Shown here one piece after another: positions 30,523 through 39,627 of a DNA stretch of 64,000 nt. Within the stretch, counting starts at the first letter, position 1; each line of letters opens with the position of its first letter. Origin of the DNA: Conus ventricosus (taxonomy: Eukaryota > Mollusca > Gastropoda > Neogastropoda > Conidae). Below the pieces are notes generated by a model. It saw nothing but the letters and a program-made list of their open reading frames with translations. It had not been told where the DNA came from and did no database searches. The stretch covers positions 31,109,745 through 31,173,744 of the forward strand of contig CM031626.1 of the NCBI GenBank assembly GCA_018398815.1, in the 5' to 3' direction. A program made the translations under genes and the position numbers.

Positions 30523-30822
30523 ATGGAGGTTCAACAGTTTAGGTTAGAGCAAATAACTGAACTTCAAAAGGAAATAGAAAGTGACTTGGATAAGTATAGG
30601 GTTACTAGAAAGAAATATGCTAAAGCTTTAAATACTCTTTCTTATGTAATTACTGGCTAATCAGCTGTAGCTAGCGTAAGTGCTGGGTCTAGTGTTGCTG
30701 TTTTAGCTACTGGGGTTGGAGCGCCAGCCTCTTTAGCATTAGGGGGCCTTAGTTTAGGTTTAGGCGCCATGGCTATGATTGTAAGTGGCAGGCAGATATA
30801 TTTGCCAAATTGCCTGTTTTGA
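30523..30822 (+). pseudogene. Gene X (outer copy), interrupted by TAA and truncated
   Basis: ATG at 30523 (MEVQQFRLEQITELQKEIES), coiled-coil-like start, in-frame TAA at 30658-30660, then the double hydrophobic core VAVLATGVGAPASLALGGLS. Homology to the inner X stops at about 30788, where the sequence turns into an inverted integrase start. The last 11 codons before TGA are therefore anti-sense integrase sequence. Confidence 0.6.
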
Positions 30823-30930
30823 AAGCCAGTCTTTCGCATCTGATTCAGACACTCTAGCAGCTTTACTCAGTTTTTCAATAGCAGTCTTTCCTTTCCAATA
30901 CCCTTTAGGAGAATAATATATTTTGTTCAT
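30789..30930 (-). pseudogene. Integrase remnant of the outer element (first 47 codons)
   Basis: From ATG at 30930 the minus strand reads MNKIYYSPKGYWKGKTAIEK and WLSKQAIWQIYLPA, the same N-terminus as the inner integrase. The homology stops before the catalytic core, joined to the middle of gene X. A deletion removed the DDE core and all that lay between. It cannot encode an active integrase. Confidence 0.85.
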
Positions 30931-30947
30931 ATTTTAAATGCATTTTT

Positions 30948-31235
30948 TTACACAAGAAAGTGAGCAACAAGATAGACTGAGGTCATGCCAACTGCAATAA
31001 AAACTATCTCTGCAGTCTTCTGTTCCTCAGATGGTTCATAAAAGTCATTAATAAAGTCTAAGTGAGCAATCCTCCTTTTCTCGTAAGCGTCTCTTGCCTC
31101 GGCTAAATCTTCTATTGCCTTGTTATGACGTTCTCTCTCTTCATCGGACCGCAATTTACTAAACATATAATTGCTTCCAGAAAAGGCTAAAGCATTAACA
31201 ATAGCTCCTCCCACCATCAGAACCAATCCAGACAT
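30948..31235 (-). CDS. B5 (outer copy): membrane protein, compact form
   Basis: An open frame of 95 residues: MSGLVLMVGGAIVNALAFSG (hydrophobic), charged helix (DEERERHNKAIEDLAEARDA), FINDFYEPSEEQKT and a second hydrophobic end (VFIAVGMTSVYLVAHFLV). It lacks about 40 residues found around the TAG in the inner copies. Both ends hydrophobic with a charged middle suggests a hairpin membrane protein. It lies 17 bases upstream of the integrase start, same strand. Confidence 0.7.
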   Translation of the reverse strand: MSGLVLMVGGAIVNALAFSGSNYMFSKLRSDEERERHNKAIEDLAEARDAYEKRRIAHLDFINDFYEPSEEQKTAEIVFIAVGMTSVYLVAHFLV

Positions 31236-31271
31236 CTTTTTTATAAATTATTTTCTTATGAATTAATCTTT

Positions 31272-31499
31272 CTATGCATTAATATTTTCTGGAATAATCC
31301 CCTGTGTAACAAGAAAGTCTTTTGAGGCAATCCCTGCAGTAATTACAACTATAACCTTAACAACATCCTCAATGTCTAACCTTCCTAGGTCAGCCGGCCT
31401 CATTTTAAACATGTTTTTTGCTAACACACTATAGCCTATACTAAGACCGCCAATTACAGCAGAATGGTAAATCGTATTAATAATCTTTTTTTCACTCAT
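31272..31499 (-). CDS. B4 (outer copy 1): small two-helix membrane protein
   Basis: 75 residues, open, MSEKKIINTIYHSAVIGGLS start; MRPADLGRLDIEDVVK hinge; second hydrophobic stretch VIVVITAGIASKDFLV; end GIIPENINA. Clear homologue of 17527-17757. It has a tandem relative immediately upstream (31508-31735). Confidence 0.7.
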   Translation of the reverse strand: MSEKKIINTIYHSAVIGGLSIGYSVLAKNMFKMRPADLGRLDIEDVVKVIVVITAGIASKDFLVTQGIIPENINA

Positions 31500-31507
31500 C
31501 TTTTTTA

Positions 31508-31735
31508 CTAACTAAAAAAATAATTAAAATAATTATAATACGAAAGATTGCCTATGTGCTTTTTAATCAGATAACCTTTTGTTGTTAAAGCTAAAAATAA
31601 GATTGCAACTAGTTTTGGCGAATCTTCTATCTTTCCCATGTTGGGCGGTTTTATTCTTAGCAAACATTTTGCAAGGGTTGAATAAACTATAACACCAACG
31701 ATAGGCACTGCATAATTAACCGGCGTTAAACTCAT
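31508..31735 (-). CDS. B4' (outer copy 2): tandem paralogue of B4
   Basis: 75 codons starting MSLTPVNYAVPIVGVIVYST, with LLRIKPPNMGKIEDSPKLVA replacing the hinge of B4 and a similar second helix (ILFLALTTKGYLIKKHIG). The C-terminus NLSYYNYFNYFFS runs into AT-rich intergenic sequence and may be a frameshifted extension. The inner element has only one B4, so this is a duplication in the outer lineage or a loss in the inner. Confidence 0.6.
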   Translation of the reverse strand: MSLTPVNYAVPIVGVIVYSTLAKCLLRIKPPNMGKIEDSPKLVAILFLALTTKGYLIKKHIGNLSYYNYFNYFFS

Positions 31736-31774
31736 GGTTTTAAAAGTATTATATTATTTTTTATGCTTTTTAAA

Positions 31775-32236
31775 ATGGACTGTGACGAACTATTAAAGTG
31801 TGAGGAGCAAGCAGACTACTCAGCAGACCACTGCCATAAAGAAAGATTATACTCTCTGGCTGCGTGTGGAAAAACTAGACAGTATTTAGGCACTGAACTA
31901 AGTATTGAACAGATTCAGCAACTGTCTACTTCAGACGTTGAGAAGTACTACGCTAGGTACGAAGCACAGCTAGGGTCAAAAATGGTTAGATCGGTGGGGC
32001 AGACAATAATTAGTTTATATGCTAAGTTAGTAAGTAAGATGGCGCCGGTTGATTCAGAAGAAGATTTAAAATATGACTTATCACAAGATCCGGTTTTAAA
32101 CAAGTCCCTAGAAACTCTTGCGTGTGACATGTATTACAGATTTGGGACTATGTTATGCCCATTCATCATGGGATTAATTACTTTTAATCAGATCAATTTT
32201 GATCATATTAAATTCAATCGCAACAAGAAAAAATGA
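31775..32236 (+). CDS. B3 (outer copy): conserved unknown protein, intact
   Basis: Start chosen at the ATG of MDCDELLKCEE (31775) because it aligns with MNSDDLLNLPE of the inner copy; an upstream ATG at 31763 adds MLFK. 153 residues with ERLYSLAACGKTRQYLGTEL, RYEAQLGSKMVRSVGQTIIS and a hydrophobic end (LCPFIMGLITFNQINF) then NRNKKK. The stop overlaps the B2 start (ATGA). Unbroken in contrast to polB and integrase nearby. Function unknown. Confidence 0.75.
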   Translation: MDCDELLKCEEQADYSADHCHKERLYSLAACGKTRQYLGTELSIEQIQQLSTSDVEKYYARYEAQLGSKMVRSVGQTIISLYAKLVSKMAPVDSEEDLKYDLSQDPVLNKSLETLACDMYYRFGTMLCPFIMGLITFNQINFDHIKFNRNKKK

Positions 32237-32658
32237 GCGAGAAGAAGACTCTGCAGGACAGTCCGCAGGAGCAGAATGTACCACAAGTGAGCCCACAAGT
32301 GAATGTACCACAAGTGAGTAATGTTACTAAGTCTAAAAGTCCTGGTCGTGTTGAGGCTGGGCGTAAACCAGCTGACTGGAACAGACTGCAAAAAGCAAAC
32401 CAATCGGCAAAACAAAAATTGTTAGATAGTAATACAACATCGCCGCCACCACCAACAACAACACAATCACAATCAAACGATAAGATGTATCATTATGTAC
32501 TGGGAGCTGCTGTTGTTGCTGGGGGTGGTTTTTTGGCATACAAATACCTAACACCATACCTAGCAACAAAGTCACAAGCTCCCACAGTAAAAGAAGAAGA
32601 ACCAGCCTCTGTAAAAAAATTACAACCTCCTGCTGTAGACCCATTTTCTATGGAATAG
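32233..32658 (+). CDS. B2 (outer copy): single-pass membrane protein, intact
   Basis: 141 residues: polar Gln/Pro-rich start (MSEKKTLQDSPQEQNVPQ), conserved SPGRVEAGRKPADWNR, Thr/Pro/Gln-rich linker, one membrane segment (YVLGAAVVAGGGFLAYKYL) and a polar tail ending DPFSME. Start overlaps B3 stop by ATGA, suggesting coupled translation or at least a tight pair. The inner homologues share the PGR-AG motif and the DPF tail. Confidence 0.75.
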   Translation: MSEKKTLQDSPQEQNVPQVSPQVNVPQVSNVTKSKSPGRVEAGRKPADWNRLQKANQSAKQKLLDSNTTSPPPPTTTQSQSNDKMYHYVLGAAVVAGGGFLAYKYLTPYLATKSQAPTVKEEEPASVKKLQPPAVDPFSME

Positions 32659-32664
32659 TTTTTT

Positions 32665-32882
32665 AATGAACTAAATAAAGTACAAGTTAAGAACTAGATA
32701 AGAACTAGATCAGTACAAGTTAAGTTGGTTATAGAAAGTACTTTTTAAGTTAAGTGCAAGTTAAGAATAGGTTAAGTGCAAAACAATTAAGTTCTAGTTA
32801 AGTACATGATTAAGTACAAGTTAAGTACATGATTAAGTACATGATTAAGTACAAGTTAAGTACATGATTAAGTACATGATTA
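32665..32882. repeat. AAGT iteron array, outer element
   Basis: Units of 11-12 bp such as TTAAGTACATGA and AAGTACAAGTT are repeated about 15-18 times, most regular from 32800 to 32882. It lies between the 3' ends of B2 and polB and touches the polB stop. Sequence and spacing recall the CAAGTCATCC array of the inner element. Confidence 0.85.
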
Positions 32883-35800
32883 AGTTCTCCAATGACCTAT
32901 AGCATATGAAAACTCAGGATTGACGTAAGTTCTATGTTATTGTTAGAGACTAGTGATTCTTGTTAACAGCAGTTGTGTTTACTTGATGAAGAGTAGAGCG
33001 CATATTAACATTTGTGTGATGAAATACTTTGTTTTCAAAGAGAGCTTGCTTGTAGTTGTGAGTTATATTTTTTACAACTTCTTTACTTATGCCCTTAGCC
33101 TTCTTCATTATAGAAGTCTGGCTAGCAACGCTATACATCTTTGACCGTAAGCCAACATATTCTTGTATAACTGTCCCATTAAGTTCATCCTTCATCTTTC
33201 CATCACTTTCTTGTTAACAGTTGAATGTAAAGGACTGTCTTTTGGGTAATCGCATGTGTCGTACGACCCATCAGCTCCTTTGTCTACCTCGGTTTCAAAA
33301 TCCTTATAGAAGTCTTCAGTTGGAACATCCAGAATAAAACTATCAGTGTCTGTGTAAAGAACTCTAGATTCTGGGTACAGTGGTTTAAAGTAGTCATACA
33401 AAAATTCTAGCATTAACAATTTAGACAACTCTAATACAGTAAGCCATAAACACCGGCTTGTCCAACATAACTTTCTGTTTCTTCATCATAATGCCAACCA
33501 GGCTGTCGTTAAATCTTCTAAAGTCTTGATAGTTAGGTTTAGAGACCAGCTTAATTGCTTGTTTTTCTTTTGTAACTAATCTTACATCTTTACGCTTGTG
33601 TGGGTTCTCCATGGTTTTGCCAAAACAGCTGTTGTTCATTAACTTAAAGAAGTCTTTTTCTGACGCGTCAGTGGCCTTGGTTCTAAGATCGGTGTTCTTC
33701 ATGATGTATGGTCTCATGAAAGGCTCTTGGTCACAGGTAATTATTCTGTGAATAGCTCTTAGTTTCAGTCTGTGTCTTAAGTAAAATTGTAACAGCCGGT
33801 AATGACAGACATATTTAGTCTTGTGTCGAAGATTAGGCACAAGTTTAGGAGGTTCTGTGGGGCTCATCTTTAATCTTTCTTCGGCTAAGGGGTAATCGTT
33901 GTGGAGATCGTGTAATTCTTTAGGATATTCTAAGTCTACTTCTAGAATAAAACCATGTTGTTGATCTGGCGCCAAACTGCCCAACCACTTTAATGCTCCT
34001 TGTATATTATTTGTACCATGCCCAGTGTACATCCTGAAGTTGCGTAATGGAAGTGGCTGACTCATGGCCCACCCATACAAATTATTGGCGCGTAAGTACA
34101 TTAGATAGTTGGATGGTTTAGTGGGATCATAGTCATCTATATACTTGTTGTTGGCTTTGCGGTAAGAATGACTGGCCATGCTAATACCTCCCCTAGCCCA
34201 TCTTCATCATCTGAAGTGTGGGTAGATCAGAAATTAAGTCAATCTTGATGTTTGTAGACTTCAAGAATGCGTCCCAGGAAAGGCTCGGGGCAGAGACGTA
34301 CTGTGATGAATCTAGACCGTAGTGTTTCATGCAAGTAGCTCTGTAATTCTGAAACACATCTGCCAATAAACACACGTCGGCCATCAAGTATTGATCGTGA
34401 TAATAGCCCATCGTTCGACAGTGTAATTCTGTCCAGGCTTTCTGTGCGTATTCATAGTCGGCGTCAGTTATGTCTTTGCCTCTAAGACTAGAAAAGAAAG
34501 CGCCTTTAGGGGGAAGTGAGTCTTCGTCAAACCTTTCCACGAGTTCATGTATTCATAAGGATAAACACCTTTACGCACTAAAGATGGGTCAAAATATTGT
34601 TTAGTTATTAGAAAGTCTTGTAGCGATCCTGCTAACTTATCCAAACTCCCCATCAGATGCTGGGCAGAGTCATAAAAGGATAAACATCAAGAGTAAAAGT
34701 CATGTACTTTTGAAGACTGTGCAATGCAGGTAACCCTCTTATATTTAGAAGTTATTGCTTGCATGATGAAATGAGAATCATAACCTCGTAAGTTATGAAA
34801 GAAGATAGGCAGTTTCCAAGTCTTTGGGTCAAACTTAAGTTGAAGATTACACCTGCTGTGCGCAGCCCCTCTAAATTTGCCAGTAATGTGATCGTGGTCT
34901 CTTACTGTCGCGTCTTTACTATTAGGAGTCAGCTCTAAGCCGCAAATCCAGCAGTGAGTGGCTGAGTCATAACGTATTTGGTCTTCAGGAGTCATAACAA
35001 TGTCTTAAAGATTTAGTCGATTGGAGAATTGATTACGAAGTTGTGTCATGTGTTGTAAAAATCGATTAGCTGCATTGGGGCCTCTGTAAATCTCTGGTGT
35101 TGTGTGTGCGCCGTCTGACCTAACAATAATAAACACATAAGAACAGATCTGATGGTGGGTTAATAAGGTTGTTTTTTGTTCTTGTTGAGGGCCGTAGTAC
35201 TGCGGCAAGATTGATTCAAAGTCAGCATAAACTACGTATGGGTTCATTTGCATTTTGCGTACATTCTTAAAACTAACTTTAGACCCTGGTGGGGGCGTAA
35301 GAAGTTCGGTTTCACAGTCTACAAAACTTTTACAATGTTTCTTATGACTGGCAGCTGCTTCTATAGTAGGGATTCTGACCAGACACCATCTACAAAGCTC
35401 TTGTTTAGATTTATCCTTTGACGTATAGGCCATAAGTCTGGTTATTGTTCTGATTAATACATAGTGGCTCTTTGTACTATCTGCAAAAAGTAACAAGTCT
35501 ACATGATTCTTAAGTGGTTCGCCTAAAGTGGGGGCATTGGGGGAGATCCTTAGAGGCACTAGATTGTCTACTACAGACCATGTGTATACGTTTACGGTGA
35601 TTGGTTTGTTTTGCTCTTCAAACTGAGATATACTTTCTATACTTACTGGGAAGGTTATGTCATTAAAGTTCAGCTCTTTAAGGTGAGGCATATAATTGGA
35701 GACTCTTTCTGCGTTCTTTTATAGCAGGGTGTAAATGCGCTAAAACACACCACATAAAACACATGCTGTCAGAATTTTGTATGTTTAAGACTGCTCGTTT

Positions 35801-36092
35801 TAAAACTAACTCTCTTGGAAGAGGAAGGTAAGAATTGCCAACTATAGGATAGAACTTTGTTTGTCTCAATCTAATTTGAAGGACTGTTCCTTCAGACCAG
35901 CCAGAACCGCGCAATTTGCTTCTTCACTTGCATGGTTAAATTGTGTAAGCATGTAATCAGCCCATTTAGAATTAAAGTCGTGATAGCTAATAACTTCTTT
36001 CTGTCTAGTTGAAACCCAAACTTGCATGTTACTATCATCAGGCGTTATATATCAATCAGAACGGCCAACAACACTTTTACTGGCTGCTCCAT
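32880..36092 (-). pseudogene. polB: Protein-primed family B DNA polymerase, outer element (frameshifted, motif A changed)
   Basis: From ATG 36092 (MEQPVKVLLAVLIDI) to TAA 32880-32882. Open pieces: 35914-35678 (GWSEGTVLQIRLRQ), 35691-35005 (FEEQNKPITVNVYTW), 34995-34687 (CWICGLEL, VRDHDHITGKFRGA, FFHNLRGYDSHF), 34540-34193, 34179-33421 (ANNLYGWAMSQPLPL, LMNNSCFGKTMEN) and 33428-32950 (LYTDTDSF). About 1050 residues, normal for Polintons. In motif A the usual Asp before ANNLYG is Arg (CGC at 34090-34092), whereas the inner copy keeps Asp. Together with about seven frame breaks this implies an inactive gene. Confidence 0.92.
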
Positions 36093-36265
36093 CTGAAGAG
36101 ACTCTGGATTTTAGAGATAGCATGTGTTACACTTTCATAAACGTTTGAGGGGTTAATGATGTCCATGTCTACTTCACTAAACGTATTGCTTAATTGTTCA
36201 TTGCTATCAAATATTTCTTCCATCGTATATAGTTTTCTAACCTCGGATTTACTTGTGAGGCTCAT
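36077..36265 (-). CDS. Small gene upstream of polB (outer copy)
   Basis: 62 residues: MSLTSKSEVRKLYTMEEIFD, acidic middle (SEVDMDIINPSNVYE), SVTHAISKIQSLFRW. The start follows an AT-rich gap. The 3' end overlaps the start of polB in another frame. The VTHAISKI motif is shared with 36721-36999 (VKQAISKM) and the inner 22755-22941. Function unknown. Confidence 0.55.
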   Translation of the reverse strand: MSLTSKSEVRKLYTMEEIFDSNEQLSNTFSEVDMDIINPSNVYESVTHAISKIQSLFRWSSQ

Positions 36266-36333
36266 TTTTTAACTCAAATATTTCCGTAAATTAAAAAAAA
36301 ATAAATGTAAATAAAAGTAAGTAAAACGCGCTT

Positions 36334-36617
36334 TTATTCTTCGCCCAAGCGTTGTAACACTTCAAGACACGTTAACCTTACAATAACACCTGCTAATATC
36401 TTAGCTTTTTCTGAATCACTAGTCAATGTTTAACTCTTTGATTGCTTTGTCAAATAATTCACTATGATTTTTTTATAATTGTTTACATCATTCTCAAAAC
36501 CAGATTCACTAAAATCAATGTTTAACACTTTCATTGTTTTGTCAAATAGTTCATTACAATTTCTATTAAAGTCATTAGATTACTCTTTAAATCATATTCG
36601 CTAAGTTCCACCGCCAT
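36334..36617 (-). pseudogene. Small gene with internal 70-bp duplication, frameshifted
   Basis: ATG at 36617 (MAVELSEYDLK) follows an AT-rich gap. The sequence holds two similar 70-100-base segments (around 36440-36500 and 36510-36570) each encoding LFDKTMKVLNID / LFDKAIKELNID-like text, in changing frames. The end GEE-stop at 36334. Not recognised; it may be a decayed member of the small gene cluster upstream of polB. Confidence 0.4.
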
Positions 36618-36720
36618 TTTTTACGTAATAAAAATAATTGTAAATGTAAATTCAGCTATATTTATTATTCATAGTCTTTTCTAATCGTAAAACCTGATCT
36701 TCATTAAAGCGAATAGCTAC

Positions 36721-36999
36721 TCATTCAGAGTCAGTAGAAACAGTCAGATTAACATCTTCAGGAGCCATATTATCAACTAAAATGGCAAACAACCTTATAA
36801 CCGGTTGGGGCCAAGAATCTGGCATTTTACTGATGGCCTGCTTCACGCTTTCTCGCATATTTATGCGCTCTAAAAGATCAGTAATTAATTCTTCAAACCT
36901 GCTCTTTAACTGATCTTTATCAGCCTCCCGCTCCCAATCCAACTCGTAAAGTATATTAATAAGCTCTGTAGCTACTTCGGGCTTCATTTTTAAACTCAA
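36721..36999 (-). CDS. Small acidic protein near the right TIR
   Basis: 92 residues, open: MSLKMKPEVATELINILYEL, DLLERINMRESVKQAISKMP, ILVDNMAPEDVNLTVSTDSE. Helical and acidic. It shares the start MSL-x2-K-x-EV and the AISK motif with 36077-36265, so the two look like diverged duplicates. The first gene inside the right end; preceded by AT-rich sequence. Confidence 0.55.
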   Translation of the reverse strand: MSLKMKPEVATELINILYELDWEREADKDQLKSRFEELITDLLERINMRESVKQAISKMPDSWPQPVIRLFAILVDNMAPEDVNLTVSTDSE

Positions 37000-37893
37000 A
37001 TAAAATCATAAATTAAAAAAAAATAAGTAAACCACAGCATGGGCCTGTAACACACACTGCAACGCGCTCTGCTAATGTAGATAATTGATCGTTTGGCGTT
37101 GCCATGTGTGAGTTAGTAGTGCAAGTATTATTGATTTCTACCCTCCCTTGTTCGCACAGAGCAATCATTAACAAATCATAATAAGAAAACAATAATAATA
37201 AAAGTGATTTGTCTCCCTTTAATTATGCATAAAATGTAATTACCTCCCCTGAATAAATTATCTATTTATAGATCAGTGAGAGAGAATTGATTATTAAAAG
37301 TTTGCGTTTAATTTGCTAAAGCTTTTAATATGAATATTGTACAAAGTAGCTACTAAAAAGCACTTTAAAGCACAGTTGTTGTTTAACCTTTAAACATATT
37401 CTGCTTTAATAAAAAAAACAAACAATTTTAACAACAGTCACACTTATGTAAAAACATCATAAAATTATGAAAGCTTTCAGTTTGCACAGTATATATATTA
37501 ATCCTAAAAGTGTAAAGTTGAGATATGCCTGCAGTGGTTTTGTACTTGTTTGCGTGGTTTTTGAAAGTCTAAATTTGGCTCTCTTCTCTGCCCTCTAGTG
37601 GCTCTTCCAATTTTCGTGTTTCGTTTGTCTGGGTCACTGGCGCGGCTATAAACGCCCGCAAACCACATGTGGTCACTGGCGCGGCTATAAACGCCCGCAA
37701 ACCACAATGTATATGTGTGTCTCAGGAAGAGCCACTAAAAGGGGGTGAGAGAATGCCCCAAATTAGACAAACTGAAAGCAGGCAACCAAGTATAAGAAAT
37801 ACCACTATTAGAGGCATATTCCCAAAACCCTTCACATCTTGTCCACATTATCTGTGATCCTCTGGATCTGGCTTGGGGCCCTAGGGCGCCATT
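37000..37893. other. Non-coding region between the last gene and the right TIR of the outer element
   Basis: AT-rich, without a gene. It includes a 39-bp tandem duplication GGTCACTGGCGCGGCTATAA... (37632-37706) with GCGCGGCTATAAACGCCCGC, and inverted 13-mers TAGTGGCTCTTCC (about 37603) and GGAAGAGCCACTA (about 37726) around it. Open frames here have no family similarity. Confidence 0.55.
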
Positions 37894-38212
37894 GGGTCTC
37901 AAGTTAGACCTGGAGGTGATCAGTAACGTGGCCAGATGCGAAGAGTTTTGCACTTTTTTATAATGATTTTATGCCCCTGGAGAGAATGTTAATATGCGAG
38001 TTCACGATCACCCTATCTTATCTTGCACGTAAGCCCCATTTGAAAGTAACGATTTCGTCGATTTTGGCAGTTTTTGCGTGTTAATTTTGTTTAGAAAACA
38101 GGTGTTAATTTTAGCCAAAAGTAGCATGAGAAGGACGTGATTTGTTTGTGAAAAGGGGGGTTTTCGTGCAAAATAAGATGGGCGAGCTTGAACCCGTATA
38201 TTAACATTCTCT
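37894..38212 (-). repeat. Outer element, right TIR
   Basis: Inverted copy of 3706-4020. The 232-base foldback unit is 37981-38212: AGAGAATGTTAATATGCGAG on the inner side, and CCCGTATATTAACATTCTCT at the tip. Confidence 0.9.
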
Positions 38213-38217
38213 CTCGG
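38213..38217. repeat. Target-site duplication CTCGG, right
   Basis: Matches 3701-3705 directly outside the outer TIR. Confidence 0.75.
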
Positions 38218-38465
38218 GCAGCATAAAGCAAAAAGAAGTGTTGTTCCGTTGCCTGGCTGTCAATGTTCGGGTGAGTGGCTGTGTATGAGAATTAGAAAAG
38301 TCGTGCATGCATCCATAATTTCTGTGTGAGTCAGACAGTGAGACACCTGCAGACACCACCCATACCATCCGACACACACACACACACACACACACACCCC
38401 ACACACACACACACACCCCACACACACACACACCACACCACAACACACAAAAAGCACACAGAAAG

Positions 38466-38516
<51 letters not shown>

Positions 38517-38627
38517 AAGAGAGAGAGTGGATGACATAGACAAAATTGAAGACGTGAAAACAGAGATGGTTAACATTGAGTAGAGTAGGTACAGAGAAAG
38601 AGAGCTTTCCCAATGAGAGACGCATAT
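38218..38627. repeat. Host flank with (CA)n and (GA)n microsatellites
   Basis: CA repeats at about 38372-38445 and GA repeats at 38466-38526. No gene. Open frames continuing into the N gap are meaningless. Confidence 0.9.
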
Positions 38628-39627
38628 NNNNNNNNNNNNNNNNNNNNNNNNNNNNNNNNNNNNNNNNNNNNNNNNNNNNNNNNNNNNNNNNNNNNNNNNN
38701 NNNNNNNNNNNNNNNNNNNNNNNNNNNNNNNNNNNNNNNNNNNNNNNNNNNNNNNNNNNNNNNNNNNNNNNNNNNNNNNNNNNNNNNNNNNNNNNNNNNN
38801 NNNNNNNNNNNNNNNNNNNNNNNNNNNNNNNNNNNNNNNNNNNNNNNNNNNNNNNNNNNNNNNNNNNNNNNNNNNNNNNNNNNNNNNNNNNNNNNNNNNN
38901 NNNNNNNNNNNNNNNNNNNNNNNNNNNNNNNNNNNNNNNNNNNNNNNNNNNNNNNNNNNNNNNNNNNNNNNNNNNNNNNNNNNNNNNNNNNNNNNNNNNN
39001 NNNNNNNNNNNNNNNNNNNNNNNNNNNNNNNNNNNNNNNNNNNNNNNNNNNNNNNNNNNNNNNNNNNNNNNNNNNNNNNNNNNNNNNNNNNNNNNNNNNN
39101 NNNNNNNNNNNNNNNNNNNNNNNNNNNNNNNNNNNNNNNNNNNNNNNNNNNNNNNNNNNNNNNNNNNNNNNNNNNNNNNNNNNNNNNNNNNNNNNNNNNN
39201 NNNNNNNNNNNNNNNNNNNNNNNNNNNNNNNNNNNNNNNNNNNNNNNNNNNNNNNNNNNNNNNNNNNNNNNNNNNNNNNNNNNNNNNNNNNNNNNNNNNN
39301 NNNNNNNNNNNNNNNNNNNNNNNNNNNNNNNNNNNNNNNNNNNNNNNNNNNNNNNNNNNNNNNNNNNNNNNNNNNNNNNNNNNNNNNNNNNNNNNNNNNN
39401 NNNNNNNNNNNNNNNNNNNNNNNNNNNNNNNNNNNNNNNNNNNNNNNNNNNNNNNNNNNNNNNNNNNNNNNNNNNNNNNNNNNNNNNNNNNNNNNNNNNN
39501 NNNNNNNNNNNNNNNNNNNNNNNNNNNNNNNNNNNNNNNNNNNNNNNNNNNNNNNNNNNNNNNNNNNNNNNNNNNNNNNNNNNNNNNNNNNNNNNNNNNN
39601 NNNNNNNNNNNNNNNNNNNNNNNNNNN
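38628..39627. other. Assembly gap, exactly 1000 N
   Basis: The round length indicates a placeholder of unknown true size. It is bordered by microsatellites on both sides. Confidence 0.99.

Larger units (their letters stand above)
3706..38212. mobile_element. OUTER Polinton/Maverick-like element (34.5 kb including the nested insertion)
   Basis: The ends are inverted repeats of about 315 bp (3706-4020 and 37894-38212) starting AGAGAATGTTAATATACGGG, with a 5-bp direct repeat CTCGG directly outside each end. The content is Polinton-like: family B DNA polymerase, integrase remnant, packaging ATPase, MCP-like gene and small membrane proteins. Without the inner element (9244-29700) and one AGAGC copy it is about 14.0 kb, a normal Polinton size. 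Gene order is M-, Pen+, Cc-, MCP+, ATPase+, P+, X+, IN- remnant, B5-, B4-, B4'-, B3+, B2+, polB-, three small minus-strand genes. Integrase is deleted and polymerase has a changed catalytic residue, so it is probably immobile. Confidence 0.88.
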
